Assembly: GCA_024036415.1 (NCBI GenBank) | Contig: JAMWET010000150.1 | Coordinates: forward strand, 260,501-324,500 | DNA: 64,000 nt | Direction: 5' to 3' | From: Prochilodus magdalenae | Taxonomy: Eukaryota; Chordata; Actinopteri; Characiformes; Prochilodontidae | In this document: positions 28,701 through 41,818 of the stretch, one piece after another | How the letters are laid out: every line of letters begins with the position of its first letter | Position numbering within the stretch: the stretch's first letter is position 1 | Notes under the pieces: generated by a model | What the model was told of the DNA's origin: nothing | The model's input: the letters and a program-made list of their open reading frames with translations, nothing else | The model's database searches: none | Translations under genes and position numbers: made by a program

Positions 28701-31700
28701 TAACTTCTGGCGAGTAACAGTTTAACACATTTTGCGTGCCAACTTCTGATTGCAACAACTATTCTTCGTTACACTGAGATGTCTAAAGCATTGTCTAATT
28801 TTGCATCTCCAAAAGTATCATCAATTTTATGAATATATGATAAATATGCCTTAGCAACCAGTCAATTATGTTCAAATACTGAAAAATACTGAACACAAGT
28901 ATTAATACAAATATTAATTATTCTTATAATGCATACTTTTACCATTTAAATGAGAGTTAATACTAATCTAGAGGGAACGTAAGAGAATATCTTATAGCAT
29001 TTATCTTCTTTTGAAGCTTCAGCCAGAGGTGTAGCGAGTTAAATGCAAGTTTCCTATTAGAGCTTTAGAATTCTGCCATACAGCGAATACAGCTAATGAA
29101 TCTAAAATTTAACCACATAGCTAACTTAAACCATACAGCTTCATTTAAGGACTGAAGTTTTACTGAACATACTATTTATTCACATTGTGCAATGCAGTAG
29201 GCACTAAAGAGCAAAACAGAAGGAACACAAAAATATCGAAGCCTTTAATAAGATGTGGTGTTTCGTTTAGTTCAGAGACAGAGAGAACTTTAATTAAAGC
29301 CATGTAGAAACCTTTAGCCTCAGGCGGAAATTAAAGCAGGCCTCTGCGGCATAGATGGCGGTCTCATGGCAGTAGTTAAACTAAGAGGTAAGGGAACAGA
29401 AGAGAAGGGCAAGCCGTTTGTTGACAGCTTTAAAACACACAGCCCATGCTTCCTTCATCAAGCTGTCATCAGTCCCGACAGCTCCGTTCCCTTACCACAG
29501 CATTTAGAATCCGCTTCAGACATTAAAATGTCACTGTGCAGTAGGTAAAAGGGACGACAGATGCTGTGGAGTGACATTTCACTGCTTTCACACACACCTC
29601 ACTCATTTCATACTGTTTAACTGGCTTCTGCTGGAATTTATATTGGGTCAGGCCTGCAAACACTGCAGCTGTCCGAGCGTCCACACACCAATGTTACTCA
29701 ACAAGCACGAGCTTTGAAGAACACATGCATGTGTAGTTTGGAATAAAGATGGTTCATCTCCTATATTACTAATGACTCTCAGATGTAATAGGCTCAGAGA
29801 ATCTATTCATTTATAGTTGAGACCCCCTTACCAGCATTAATACCAGCAGATGAGCACAGATAAAATTCAAGAACAACCAATATTGCTGCATCCTGTCTGG
29901 GTATACACACAGTAGCTAGAAAATGAGACTTCTTCCACAGATCTGTTACAGAAGGAACATTTTCTTATACAATTGTCCCACTTTCTACACTATACAATTA
30001 TTGCCCTCACAGTCAGGCCAATATGTTGGACCCAATTTAAAAGGGCAAGTTTTGAGCCAACATTTTTCATAACCAAAGAAAGGCTCCAAGGCATTTCAGT
30101 TCTTGATTGGAATAGTGTAGACTGACAAGTGGTTAGGACTTGATCAGCCAGAAGCACGTCCTATACACCTCAAAAAGTATTATTTTCATAAAAGCTGCAC
30201 GTGTCAAATCAAGTCTGATTATCATAAATGCAAATAGAACATTTTGAACCATTTCTATAAAAGCGTAAATGAAAGATTAGTTCTCACCATGCCCTAGGAC
30301 TGCACCACAGCACCAAATAACTTGCAAATAAATCTGCTAATGTTGGACATGGCTTACAGTCAATAATATATTTGCACTTCAAGGGTTTAAAGTGGTCTTC
30401 TCGAGGCCTTGTCAAAACAGCCAATTAGCTCCTAAGCAATGCCAATATGTGATTACATTAACGTGAACTTGGGGTGAAAACAATTTTGCTGATCCAAATT
30501 AAAGGAAAATAACTTCACGTACTGCAGATCATAAGAGCAGTGTATAGTCCTGCAATGTAACCATTATTTTTAACGATGCTATTGAAGAGCTTTATTGTTT
30601 TATACTAATAGGGTGTATTTGGGTGTATACAGCTCCAGCGTGTCAAAACTGGCTGGCATTTCTGTTTTCTTGTAATCATCTAAACATAACAAAAGCTCTG
30701 CCTTACAAACTAAATCCATACTTGACCATTTAATCATGCCTACAAGGCAACACATTCAATCCTCAAACTATGCACACTGCACAGGTAGCGCCAAAACCAT
30801 TAATGCTGAACAAACTCTATTCAGGTAGGTGGGCTTGGTTTCATACCGGTCTATAAGGGTCCCAAACAGCAGTCTGATGCTCCTCTGGATATTCTCAGTG
30901 CACAGCCAACTCCACTGTTCTTTCATCAGCAGACACAGGACATTCAGGGCCATGTCAGCAAGTACCGTCTCTCCTAATTGGACATAAGGTACATATGATC
31001 AACATGGCAAAGATGTAAACGAACTGCATCATTTAATAATGTACGGAATTGTGCGCAGCTGTATATCCAGTTATGAATGACCCATTAGGCTACAATAAAG
31101 CAGATGGTCGAAAAAAAATAAAAATCATACTGTGACGCAATAAAGATAAACAATATCATACTACATTATAATATTATGTCGCCTCTACTTGGCTTTCAAA
31201 GGTTTCTTGCTTGGAATTTTCAAACCTCGTGTGTTTGCTAAAGCCCAGGTTTTTGTGTTTGGTTGATTGCATGCAATTTATAAAGTATGCTACATTCATT
31301 TTGGTGTTTGTTTATGTTCAGAAATTAAGCAAGCACTCTGTTATCCTTTCCTGTTCCACAATAAACAAAGAAAAAGAGAAAACAATAACTTTAACTAATA
31401 TCTGCCTTGTTTTGGATTGTCAGTTTGTATTTCACCAATCAGTTCACTGTCGTTTGGCCAGAAGGCATGTTTTTACTGTTCTTTTTTTGCACATCTGCTA
31501 CTATTAGAAGCAGTGCAGTGCGTACAAGAGTGAGTCTACTTAAAACATGGTTGGGGGTAAAAGTATAGTGGCTCCTAATACCTGTCCTGCAGTCCTCCTG
31601 CCCTGCACATTAATGTTTCACCTGCGCTTACACACCTGAGCTTTCGTTTGTGATAACAGCACATTTTTGTCATTCCGCTGAGCACCGAATTCTCAGTAAT

Positions 31701-34700
31701 TGCTTAAAAGTGGCTTTAACACTGCAGGTAACATTATTCATGTTTTCATGTTTTAGTTATTTGACAGGAACCGAATACATTACAGGACTTTTGGTCAGAT
31801 TCTGTATAACAGTGTGACAGCGGGACTAAATCAAAATTTTAACCTCTGCAAACTTTTTTCAGCCGAGGGCAGCAACATACTGGAATTAGCCAGAAATGAA
31901 CAAAATACAATTTGGCAAATGACAGGCCATGAAATGCATTACAGGCTGTCTGGAACATAACAGCATTCAGGTTAATACTGTTGAATGTCAAAAAAGTTTC
32001 ATGGCTTAATTCATTAAAAAGGATTAAGGCTCCTAGATTTGCTTCTTGGCAGGAATTATTTCAATCACATTTTATGCAATGTCCCAGGTTCCTGTGCTAT
32101 ACTAGCTTTTTTTTTTGCAGGACTGCTGCATTAAAGAGACGTAATACTTGGGATTGTGCTTTCAGTTCCTGTTATCTTACAGGAGCATTTTGTAGTTCAG
32201 ACTATAGTCCTTCTTTTTCTTTACAAAATAGGTTAACCCTCTTTTACTGTTCATCAATGGTCAGGACCTCCAACCATTAATTGGGTGCTGGATTGTTCTC
32301 AGCACTGCGGTGACACTGAAGTAGTAGCAGTATGCTTGTGTGTATTGCGCTGGTACAAGCAAACCACAGGTCTAAGCAGCTCTCTTAAATCTAAAGTGGG
32401 CAGACAATACGATCAAGGTAACAGTTTGTCCTCTGGTCATTACCTACAGTGCTAACAGTATAAACATCAACCAGCAGTACAGATACGCATCCTAATAAGT
32501 GGAATTCAGTATTGTGCTATACACTCTGTTATGGGGCTTCTGTGGCTAGGGGTCACTGAGAAGACATTTTAGGGTACTTGCAAACATGGTTCATACCAAC
32601 ATGGTTCTGAAACACACATGAGTTAGTCTTTCACAGCGTGATGCCACTGTGATATATAGAGAAGAGACATGTGCTGCAGTGGGACTGAGCCATGACAAAA
32701 CTATGAGGAAAATATAAAGAAATTAATTTAATAAAACATACGTGAAGTTTTTTTTACTAACAACAACAACTTCACAGTATCAGTCATGAAGGCCGGCAAG
32801 CGCATAGGCTTTTTTGTGGAATATGCTGCCCTCTACAGCCAGGACAAAGTTATTACAAATCATACCCTAACTCAACTGCAGCTATCGGCATCAAACCTGA
32901 TTGCTCTGTACACCATGCTAAGAGGTCCTCCAAGGGTTCTTTAATAAGGCAATGGTTATATATAGATCTGACAATACTCCAAAAACCATCTAAATTCTTA
33001 AATGTGTGAAAGGGTCTTGTCCATGATGGAGAACCTGCTGTATGTAGTTCTCATATGCAAGTCTCGTTTGTAAAATGGTACCATATAGATTTTTTTTTAC
33101 TATGGATCCAGAATAGCATAATATTACGGTCTAATATTGCCCACATTCAATCAAATCACAGCAAGTAAAGGAACAACAACTTAATATTAACTTACATCAA
33201 CTTTGAATGTAGATTTGTGTTATGTGTGTAATGTACAACTTATTCATGCAAAAGTTTAATAATAAAAGTTACCATAGTCATGCAGCAGTTGCTTTAGGGT
33301 TACATCAGATGAACTAGGAAACTACTACAACTCAATCTTTAAAGCCCGACATATAAAAACCCTTAAAATGCCCATTAACAATCTAAACTGAAAATCCCCA
33401 GCAATAAATTCTATATATTATATTTACAAAGATCTGTATTTAGAATAATAAATCAACATTCAACTTAGCTAACCACAGAATGCCATTATGGCTTATCATA
33501 ATGTCTTGAAGTATCATGATTTCCATCCAACTGGTCCTTAATGGGTCCTTAACTGGGTTTAATTAGTGCAATGGATGTTTGGCTATATCTAATAAGTTAC
33601 CTTCGTCTTGTACAACTACATTCTGTAGCTTTCTTTTTGCACATGCACAAGGCTCAGAATCCCCCTTGTCACCAGTGTTGACATCTCGCTCTCCATCTGC
33701 ATCTTTAATCTGTGCCTTATTCTCAAGATTCTCCTGTTCCGACATGAGACTCTCTAGACTGTTCAAGTGGAGGCCATTAAAAATCTGGAAGAAAAAAAAA
33801 AAAAAAGAGCATCTGAATTTTAGATATGGAAGCAGCGCTGTAGCCCAGCATTTGATGTGCCAGAAAGTCTTCTTTCCAAAATAATTCAAGTCTTGCAGAA
33901 ACAGCTAATAACAGATGCCACTAGATGAAGACTGTTTTACTTACAGTGCTGCATTCATTGAAGCAGTAGAGCACTTTGGGTCTCATGTCAGACACATTTA
34001 AAGCAGGAGTGATTTTACTGGAGAAGCGCATCTTTGCCCTGAAAACAAACAGAGGCAGAATCAGATCAGAACTGGACATACTTTAGTGAGGGCAATTTGG
34101 CAGACATAAAATCTTACGATACCTGATGTTGAATAATAGAATAGATATTTTAATACCTTTTATAATAATGATAAATATATTATTTTTTATATTTAATCAT
34201 ATTTAATCAAAACAGTACAACAGGTCTGTCACAACTGTTCTATGTGTATTATTACATAACCATTACTGCAAGCATTTTCCACAGTCATATGTTTACAGTG
34301 TAACAAACAGAATTTGAAACAATCACACTTCCTTTGCTGGCAAATGTATGTATGTGAAATTATAAAACTTTAAAGCTGAGAAACACTCACAGGTCTTACA
34401 AAAACAAAAGAAACTCTCATTTTGAACTGGTATGATAATGCATTTAAAAGTCAAAGGTTTCACAGTCAACCGGTAGCAGCACTGAGTACTATGCAGTTCC
34501 TATTCTAACTGTAATGCTCTTAAAACAAATTCTCATACTTATTTTTTCTGTCAAAATGTAATTTTCCATCAGGCTCAGCATCCACCTCATCAGTTGGGCT
34601 CTGTGGTTCTGAACGGGGGAAGGCTGTCTTCAAGGTGTCCACAATAACATTCACCACAATCTGTCAACACAATTACACATAACATGGTTCTAAACAGCAT

Positions 34701-37700
34701 CAAATAAAATATATAAACGTTACAAAAGATGATCATAACGTGCAATATAACATACTCATTTCAACATAATGAACTTAATATCTAATCCTTCAACAATAAC
34801 AGCATTACCTGTAGTTGCATTTGTATATTAAGTCTATTTATTGTGTACTCAAATTCAAATGAAGATTTCATGATGTCCTGAATTTAGGCCAGCACACAAG
34901 CTTTGGATATTTCTTGATGTGTCTGTATGAGCCCTTGAATACTTTCAATACCACTCTTAAAATACTTACATTCCTAATTAACAGCAATACAAACTACAGT
35001 TCATCACTGCAATTCAAAATATGTCCGGTGGGAAGTAACAGCGTTTTATTGGTGCAGGCTGAAGCCCAGTCACACAGACTTTACGGGTCACAGAGACATT
35101 CAGATCGTAGCAAATAATCATGTTGGACAATATAAAATACCTACCTAAATCTCTGTCCACATCCTTTCCTAAAAATACACACATGTACATCTATCTGAAC
35201 AGTTATATGAAAACCCCGAACTTCAATCTGTGTTTTCTTTTTAACTATATAAATCCTGCTCCTGTGGACATGCATTTTATAATGCAGGCACTATATATAA
35301 CCAGTCCAAAGACCAATAAAGGGATAATGAATTCTGCCAACATTCTGCTCTCCCAATGTAACATGGGCAGTGCAGATCCTGGGTCATATGTGTGTAAGCA
35401 GTGTCTGCACCAATCACAAAGGTGATGTAGTCTGTCCCATCAACATATCTTTAACAGAACCGGATTCCTAACTCTCTTTCATGTTGGTCTGCTGAGTGTT
35501 TTATTATATTTTTACCTTGGTTTTTCATGCGAACATTGCTGATTGTTTAAGACAAAATTCATTTATTGTCAAGTGTAGTATCACATAAATATGTTTAATA
35601 TTTTACATTGTGCTCTCCAGGGACACTACAACAGCCTCCAGTGAATATAAAATACCTTGTCTATGCGTGAAACAATGCAGGGCTTCTTCACAAAAGCAAT
35701 TCTTGCATCGGTGTTGAGGGCAAGGAACTCTTGCATTTCCTCACTGTTGGCAGTTTCAGGTATGGCACAAAGTTGCTGTAAAAGAAAGCATCGAAACATA
35801 AATCCACAATTCAACACAAATCAGAAATCATTATATTACCATTCCCGCACCATGGTCTAATTCTAAGCAAAACCTGGAAGGAAAAGGTGAAACATATCAC
35901 TGGGTAATACCAGATTTGCGGGTGACAAAAATCAGAAGACACTTTTTTAGATGCAGGCAACAACTATTTTGATGGAAGGTTACAGGAGTTTGATATGACA
36001 TTATATAAATTTAGGGTATGGCATGAAGAATTATTCTTGTGGGGAATTTTAGCTAATTTTTTTATTAAGTGAAACTGCCAAGATGTAAATAAAGACATTC
36101 GGTGTCGGATGATGTGAAATGCTAGGTTTTAGAGACAGACACAGAAACCAGACGTCTGAAGTGGTTAATGCCTCTATAACCTCCATCACAAAAAGCTATT
36201 AGATGAAAGGGTTCTGCATTACTGTAGACAGAAGATTGAAGATTTTGGCCTAAAGCATATTCTGTTTTTTTTAACCTGTTAATAATAATCTATAAACTTT
36301 TTTCAGATTTACAACTATTAGACCAGGAATCAGCATATCACAACTAAGACAAATGGCTCACTGGTCATTCTAAAAGTAAATAAAATGGTTGTGCTGGTGT
36401 GTACTAAACATCTTGGACATGGTGACTCCTGGTTCCTATTATCACCACTGTAAAGAAATGTGAGTCATTAAGTTTCTGTGCAATAAACTTTTCCTTATCT
36501 GAATGACTTTGCTTACATCTTAACCACTAAAGTATGCATTTGAATAACTGGAGGAATTCTCCTTTAATATGACCACAGACAGGATTTTAATCGTAATTCT
36601 TCAACATTCAAACAAAAACTGTACGTTTTTCAGTACAGCTATATTTACTGTATGATCAGTTTCTGAGAACTCACCTTAAGGAATGTTTCCAACAAACCTT
36701 TCCTGGCCTCAACTTTGTCACTGTCCATGTTTCCAAAAGGGAGATCAGGAAAAATTTTCTTAGGTCCTTTGATATCTAAAATGACAATAAGTAAAGTGCC
36801 ACAACAGTACAACAAAGGAGAAAACACTTCAGCAAGACAAAAGTAATCCAGCAGAACTCACGTTTTAGGATTTTACGTAATTCAGGTTTCTCCTCCAAAC
36901 GTGTCTGCAGGTTCAGAAATTCACTGTAGCGACGACTGACTGTGTGATAAGCCACTGGCTGAGGTGCTCCAGGATTCTCAGAGTCCATAGCAGTTTCATA
37001 CTGCAGAACAACACCAACGAAAACAAAAAGAGCATCACATACACTCTATATGTGTAACATACCTGCACATCACACAGGCAGCAACATAAACGGTCGGTGG
37101 TAATATCTATTGTTTTGCAGTACTCTATATTGCACACTGGAATTTGTGCAAAGAGAAAGGTATTGCGGGATGCCAAACGTAACTTGAGTGTAGGCCAGAA
37201 AGACAGTTAATTCAGCTGCATGTAAGCTTTAGTTGCATTTGCATACATCAAATATATTTAGGTTCACAAAAATGCCAGGAACACACATATCCAACAACAA
37301 CTGAAATCATCATTTAAAGAAAAAATTAATTTACCTTCCATTCTATTTCATAAACATAGAAAACTGTCAGGCTTTCCACAGGTTGTGGGCTAATTGTTGA
37401 GCAAGTTGATCAGCTCATTGGCTAAATGAAACAGCTCATGCACACTGACATTAAGACTGTACATGGGGGTCTGTTAGAAAATGCAGCTGCAAAGGCATAA
37501 AAACATTTAACAGCAGTGTTGAAATATTGCATGTTGTTCTGTGTGCAGTTACTGTATTATTATCTATAAAGTATAATTTTACAAACAAGTTCCATTGGAA
37601 CCCAGTTGTTCTAGACTCATTTAAGGGCACACCCTAGCATCTGACAAAATCGGGAAGAAAATTAAGTTGCATCTTGGCAACATCCCTGGGTTGTTAGTTC

Positions 37701-39989
37701 AACTAGTTTCTATTTTGACTAAAAGCAGAGCCGTTAAAAGCAGAGACTGGTCACTGGTTGAAAAACGAATGGGAAAACCTTTACTACTCAACATGGCTTT
37801 TGTGCAGTGAATCCTGACATCCATGACAAACAGCCAGTTGGCCAGAACAGCCTGAAAAAGCATGTGTTTGTGCACGTTTTAAACAGAAATCTGGCCTTCA
37901 GTTTTGGTTATTTTGGTCTCCTCCCATTTCAAGAGAATGGAAATAACAGCACGGCGAGCAGCACTGAAAATATGGCCGCCGAGTCAACAGACTTTCCAAT
38001 AGAGACTCTGTTGATAGCCTGTGTAGCCATCCAACATATACAAAACCATACTGAGCTTTTAAAGTTTACAAGAGTAGCCTACTTGAAGAAAGTTGATTTG
38101 AAATTAATTCCACAGCTAACAGTTTCATTCGTGCCCTGCACTGTGCTTAGCTACATGCCTTAAGCAGTGAGTCACTGCTGAAAGAAGCAATGGGAAACCG
38201 TCATGCAGCATGCAGTGAACAGGCAACCTGAATGCAGAGTAAATATCTGCTGGCTAGAGCTAGAGTAAATTAAATTCGGTAGGCCTTTACTGGACATGTT
38301 CAGTGGATGAAACCTCACCTTCACAGTGTACAGAGTGTAGGGGTGTGATCCGGTTCCTCTGTGCTCTTTTGCTGTGATGGTACCAGTGATGCGAATGTTT
38401 TGAATAACAACTGGGCCCTCTGGGCTACTGAGGGGTTCAAAAGCGAAAGAAGAGAGTGGCATGGCTCCACTTGAAGGTGAGGAGGCTTGCAGAGAATCTG
38501 TTAGAGGAAGTTCATTGGGATTCAACAACACTGACTGCTCAACACCAGAGAGCCCCATGTCCCCTTTTGTGTTACACTTCTCAGGGTCCTGGAGAGCACA
38601 AAAGCTGGATGACAATTCTTCCTCTGCTTCCGCGGCATCAAGGCTACAAGGTTTTTCTGGTATCTCTGAAACTACCACTTTAGGGCAGGTGCTCTCTGCT
38701 GCATTCGAATAGACACGGAACTCTTCCTCAAGGTCCAGCACACCATCTACCGGTGTATGGCACTCTGCAGGCCTTTCTGACATCGCTTCTTCTGGGCCTA
38801 TCAGAACCAGGGACTCTACAGAGCTTCTTTTGAAATCATTCATAGGGGACTCCAAGTCAGAGTCGGTCTCTTGAAAGAAAGGGTTGGATTTCCCAAGTTT
38901 CTGATAATCCCTCACATTAAAACCTATATTTGCTGTAGAAAATGACTCGACTGCTCTTGCTTCTTCCTCCTCTAGGTTCTGTGGACCGTAAAGCTCGGCA
39001 GAGTCAATAACATCATAAGCAGCCAATTCTGGTGTGTCAGTCACACAAGGGGTACCAGGCTTGTCTTTAAATGTTAAAGTAGAAGGAACCTCAAGGTCCT
39101 GCTGTGAATTCTCTTGATTCAAAACCACCGGGGGTGGAGAAGGAATTTTTACTGATTCTGTCTGCACTGGTCTGGATTTTGGCTTACTGGTAGACACATC
39201 TACAATCAACATGTTTAACCAGTCTGGATCGGACAGCTTGGCAATTAAAGGCAGAAGGACTTTGCATGTTATAAGTTCACACACTACAAATCTCCCTGTT
39301 CTTGTTTCCAGATGTGGCGGAGGGACAAGAACATGTAAAAGCAAATCTACAATTGCCCTTGCATAATTTACTTCTATGGCAGGACTCTGGAGAGCTGGAT
39401 GAGGTGTGCAGGTTGTGCTGTACGCTTGCCATAGGCTGTCATTAGTGCTTCCGCTTTCACCCTCATTTTCTTTTCCTGCCATGATTTCTTTGGCCCTTAA
39501 GTAGCACTGGAGATGACACCCACAAAGATCCAACATCCTTAGTGTTAAAGCTTTCCTATCCACTTTCTTCGCCCGACGCTTAAGCTCCATTGCCATTGAG
39601 ATCATAGCATTGTGCACCTCCTCCTCAAACTCAAGCTCTGAGGACACGGTATTGTACCATGCAGAGACAAAGTCTCGTACGATCTTGCTAATTGTATTTT
39701 GGATCTCTTTGTCCAACTCTAGCTCGATGTCAGCATTAGACTGGATCTTCTCTAGTGTAACAAAGCGCTCAAGATGAACCACACTTTCAGAGTCGAGGAT
39801 GGCCTGAGACCCAAACCAACCACCTATAACTACTAAGAGGCTGGTGAACACACAGAGAAGCCAAACGTTCACCAGTAAGTGGAACAGGATCATCCAGGCC
39901 AGGAGCGCACCAAATCCAAGAAGTTTCCTTTGTACCATAAACTCAGCCATGCCCTGGGGGATTGTGCCTAGATGCTCTGGCTGGGACAT
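6228..39989 (-). CDS. snx19: Sorting nexin-19 (11 coding exons)
   Basis: Coding exons, in transcript order: 39989-38319, 37000-36862, 36775-36675, 35775-35656, 34660-34539, 34038-33945, 33784-33601, 30973-30847, 10984-10800, 8326-8239, 6351-6228. All introns are GT-AG and all phases close, giving 984 residues (human SNX19 is about 992). Residues about 23-58 form a hydrophobic hairpin that anchors the protein in membrane. A PXA domain spans about 95-275, a variable linker about 290-515, the PX domain about 525-665 with the R580-R581-Y582 phosphoinositide-binding motif, and a nexin-C domain about 845-955. In the known family, SNX19 tethers endolysosomes to the ER and binds phosphoinositides. 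The start is the first in-frame ATG after an in-frame TGA in the upstream non-coding exon. Teleosts may have a/b copies; which one this is cannot be told here. Confidence 0.95.
8192..8225. repeat. (GT)n microsatellite beside a splice donor
   Basis: A dinucleotide tract lies in snx19 intron 11, starting about 13 bp past the donor of the exon at 8326-8239. On the transcript it reads (CA)n. Confidence 0.9.
10260..10770 (+). mobile_element. Tc1-like transposase 3' remnant
   Basis: On the plus strand, about 10395-10475 reads RVQVLDWPACNPDLIPIKNV, equivalent to the [13 protein letters not shown] block around the last catalytic residue of Tc1 transposases. Sequence before it (about 10320-10395) and after it to about 10770 resembles the same fish element family, including its 3' non-coding end. 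The reading frame is broken. It lies in snx19 intron 10. Confidence 0.65.
11636..11698. repeat. (AAAT)n-type microsatellite
   Basis: Imperfect tandem AAAT/TAAA units interrupted by AACATCT, in the large snx19 intron. Confidence 0.85.
13780..13905. repeat. Short dispersed repeat (GGGTTGGGAACCAC-type)
   Basis: The segment contains GGTCCTTAGGGCCCCC, GGACTGGAGGGCCCTG and TGGGAACCACGTG. This resembles a common fish interspersed family, also suggested at about 7360-7500 and 31575-31640. Family name unknown to me. Confidence 0.4.
14800..14828. repeat. Poly(A) tract
   Basis: An uninterrupted run of 29 A in the large snx19 intron. No retroposon body could be recognised beside it. Confidence 0.9.
16985..17660 (-). 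mobile_element. Tc1-like transposon remnant
   Basis: The left end near 16,990 reads CACTGTATTGCCAAAGG, like a Tc1-type terminus. On the minus strand, about 17400-17340 encodes FQHDCAPVHKARSIKT, matching the second-aspartate block (FQQDNAPVHKA) of Tc1 transposases. Downstream of that block the frame continues with stops and a frameshift. Upstream parts (17660-17410) read SWVRALVPVKVTVNASAYQ and LPTLWDLFGDDP. The N-terminal DNA-binding half is missing. It is a dead copy in the large snx19 intron. Confidence 0.7.
22748..22781. repeat. (AT)n microsatellite
   Basis: An uninterrupted AT dinucleotide tract, followed by a T-rich stretch to about 22,798. Confidence 0.9.
24783..25005. repeat. Fish dispersed repeat of unknown class
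   Basis: The segment contains TTAGGTCCATTAATATTTGG, GCAGACGTTCAGCTTTAG and GAATTTACATCCGAATCC in the order seen in a widely dispersed fish repeat. I recognise the pattern but cannot classify it. Confidence 0.45.
27181..27345 (-). mobile_element. tRNA-derived SINE
   Basis: On the minus strand the element opens with GTGGTGCAGTGGATAACAC, a tRNA-like A-box region. It ends with a tail resembling the conserved SINE end CTCTGGATAAGAGCGTCTG (here CTCTGAATAAGAGTGTCTG), followed by an A-rich tail. A B-box is not clearly preserved, so it is an old copy and not a tRNA gene. Confidence 0.6.
32222..32470. mobile_element. Fold-back MITE fragment, copy C
   Basis: Contains TTCATCAATGGTCAGGACC, TGTTCTCAGCACTGCGGTGA and TTGCGCTGGTACAAGCA, matching the left arm of the copies at 40.4 and 56.7 kb. 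The right arm is not evident, so it is truncated. It lies in snx19 intron 8 (numbered by coding and non-coding exons together). Confidence 0.55.
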
Positions 39990-40384
39990 GGTAAAGGCAG
40001 GAGTCTGTGAAGTACACATCAAAATTTACAATAAGACATCAACATAGACAGTTCAAGGTTGCTTCTAGACATAGCATTACTACGATGTTTCATGACTACA
40101 CTACCCAGCATGCATTTGACAAGTACATTTAACAACAACTGGCATTCCTGTAGTATTAACCAATATCAACTGCTATCCCAGTCTATCAATAGGCTAATAA
40201 ACAACCAAGCTTTTCCATTTTCTCTATTGTGATAATTATGGGAAGACTTTTAAGATACATCATCAGGAGGAGGTTTTTTTCCCCTCATCTTTAAACTGAA
40301 AATCTTGGACTCTAGAGACCTCTGTGGCAGCACTGTGAGATGTATGTTTACAATCACATAAAGTGATTCTTTAATTTTTTATTT

Positions 40385-40975
40385 TGGCTAGAGAGTCCCA
40401 TCTGCTTCTCTGCAAACTTTCTCCCTGTTCTTTAACGGTCAGTACCACCACAGGATCACTACAGAGGCGTGTTAAAGTGCTGGTGTGAGTGAATCAGACA
40501 CAGCAGTGCTGGTGGAGTGTTCAAACACCTCAGTGAACAACTGGAATGAGGATCGTCCACCAACCAAAACTATCCAGTCAACAGAAGCAGAGGAGAAAGA
40601 CAAATCAGCACAAACTGTGCAGCAACAGAAGAGCTATTCATTTTGACTGCAAAGTAGGAGTGTCGAATAGAGTGGACAGTGAGTGGACAGTGTTTAAACC
40701 CTCCAGCAGCACTGCTCTGTCTGATCTACTCACACAAGCACAACACGCAGTAACACACCACCACGTCAGCATCACTGCAGTGCTGAGAATGATACACCAC
40801 CCAGATACGCCACTGAAGCACAGGGTGAAAGGAGAATAACAAAGTATGCAGAGAAACAGAAGGACTACTGTCTATGATTGTAGTAGTACTAAGTGCACCT
40901 ATATGATAAGTGGAGCAGATAAAACCGACCAAGTAGATAGGAGGCGGTGTTCCCTAATAGAGTGACTGATGGATG
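40385..40975. mobile_element. Fold-back MITE, copy B
   Basis: The left arm (about 40477-40535) and right arm (about 40685-40741) are imperfect inverted repeats: GAATCAGACACAGCAGTGCT pairs with AGCAGCACTGCTCTGTCTGA. Beyond the right arm it shares ATCACTGCAGTGCTGAGAAT with the copy at 56.7 kb. No coding capacity. It lies in snx19 intron 1. Confidence 0.65.
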
Positions 40976-41553
40976 AATTTGTGAATATATACGTTAGAAA
41001 TAATATTATACAATTTTTATCGATGAGTGTTTTATTTTACAGTACCGAGACAAATTTGCGTAGGTAACTTAAGTGATCAGCCTGCCTGAAACGGTAGTTT
41101 GTGGCAACATGGATTGCAACGCTATCTAACCTTAAGTGACAGCTCTAAAGAGACAGCTCTGAAGAGGCAAATGAAGAATGTACGAAAGAGAAGATAATGA
41201 GGGTCAATGCCAAAGCAGGAAGGCCTGGTTCTCACTGCGGTATCAGAGTCCGGGGTTTTCCTCAAAGCGTGTAAATCTCCTAACCACCGGCATCTTCCAA
41301 TACTGAACGTCGCTCATATCCACTGCAATGTTTTGCCATTATTACATATCGCCATACTTACACTATTATTAGAATTAGTATTGGATTAATACATCAACTA
41401 AAACTGCCTGCAAGTCAGCAGCTCGCAGTTCCTGTACTTATTCTAGCTGTCATCGACATTTCTCACGCCTGACTGACTCACTGACTGACTAACTCAGCCA
41501 GCCGAAAAGCTACAGACAAAAAGACTTTGGATAAAAAAATACCGACGGTTTAC

Positions 41554-41760
41554 CTGGTTGCACGAATGCAGAGAGGCTGTTATGAATTTAGAGGATAGGT
41601 CCACTCATGCTTCTCAAAACATCACATCGGAAACGCCTTCTCTGATGTTATGATGCGGCTTCTTCAGCGCCTTCCCTCAGACCTGGATAAAGCGAGCCTT
41701 CTTACTCCTTACTGCCACCTGCAGGCTTCTCAGCGAGATGACAACAGCGAAGCCCTAGCG
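41554..41760 (-). promoter_or_regulatory. snx19: snx19 non-coding exon 1 and promoter region
   Basis: A donor CAACCAG|GTAAAC falls at 41554 on the minus strand. It joins in phase to the acceptor TTCACAG at 40004, just 15 bases before the snx19 start codon. The joined leader carries an in-frame TGA and no in-frame ATG, so this exon is 5' UTR. The start site is inferred to lie within about 41,650-41,760. No TATA box is evident. Confidence 0.55.
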
Positions 41761-41818
41761 ATGACTTGCAACTATAAACAGACGTATGTTTTTCCTGTGC
41801 TTGTTACTGCAGTTATTA

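Larger units (their letters stand above)
10985..30846 (-). other. Very large snx19 intron (19.9 kb)
   Basis: This intron separates the exon ending ...FGTLIDR from the exon beginning WLDVGVANLT, inside the nexin-C region. I found no supported coding exon in it. It holds repeats listed separately at 11.6, 13.8, 14.8, 17, 22.7, 24.8 and 27.2 kb, and long stretches that I cannot assign to any repeat (roughly 18.2-20.0, 22.8-24.7, 25.0-27.1 and 28.3-30.8 kb). Open frames up to about 150 codons here are scattered on both strands with no family resemblance. Confidence 0.8.

Noticed and set aside
37807..38163. A 118-codon plus-strand frame between two snx19 exons
   Set aside because: Lies in an intron on the opposite strand, with no family resemblance.
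38456..38712. Open frames antisense to the big snx19 exon
   Set aside because: Shadow frames of a long coding exon.
39989..40022. A longer snx19 start at the ATGs at 40,022 and 40,019
   Set aside because: These lie upstream of a good acceptor (TTCACAG at 40004) and would be intronic; human SNX19 similarity begins near the chosen start.
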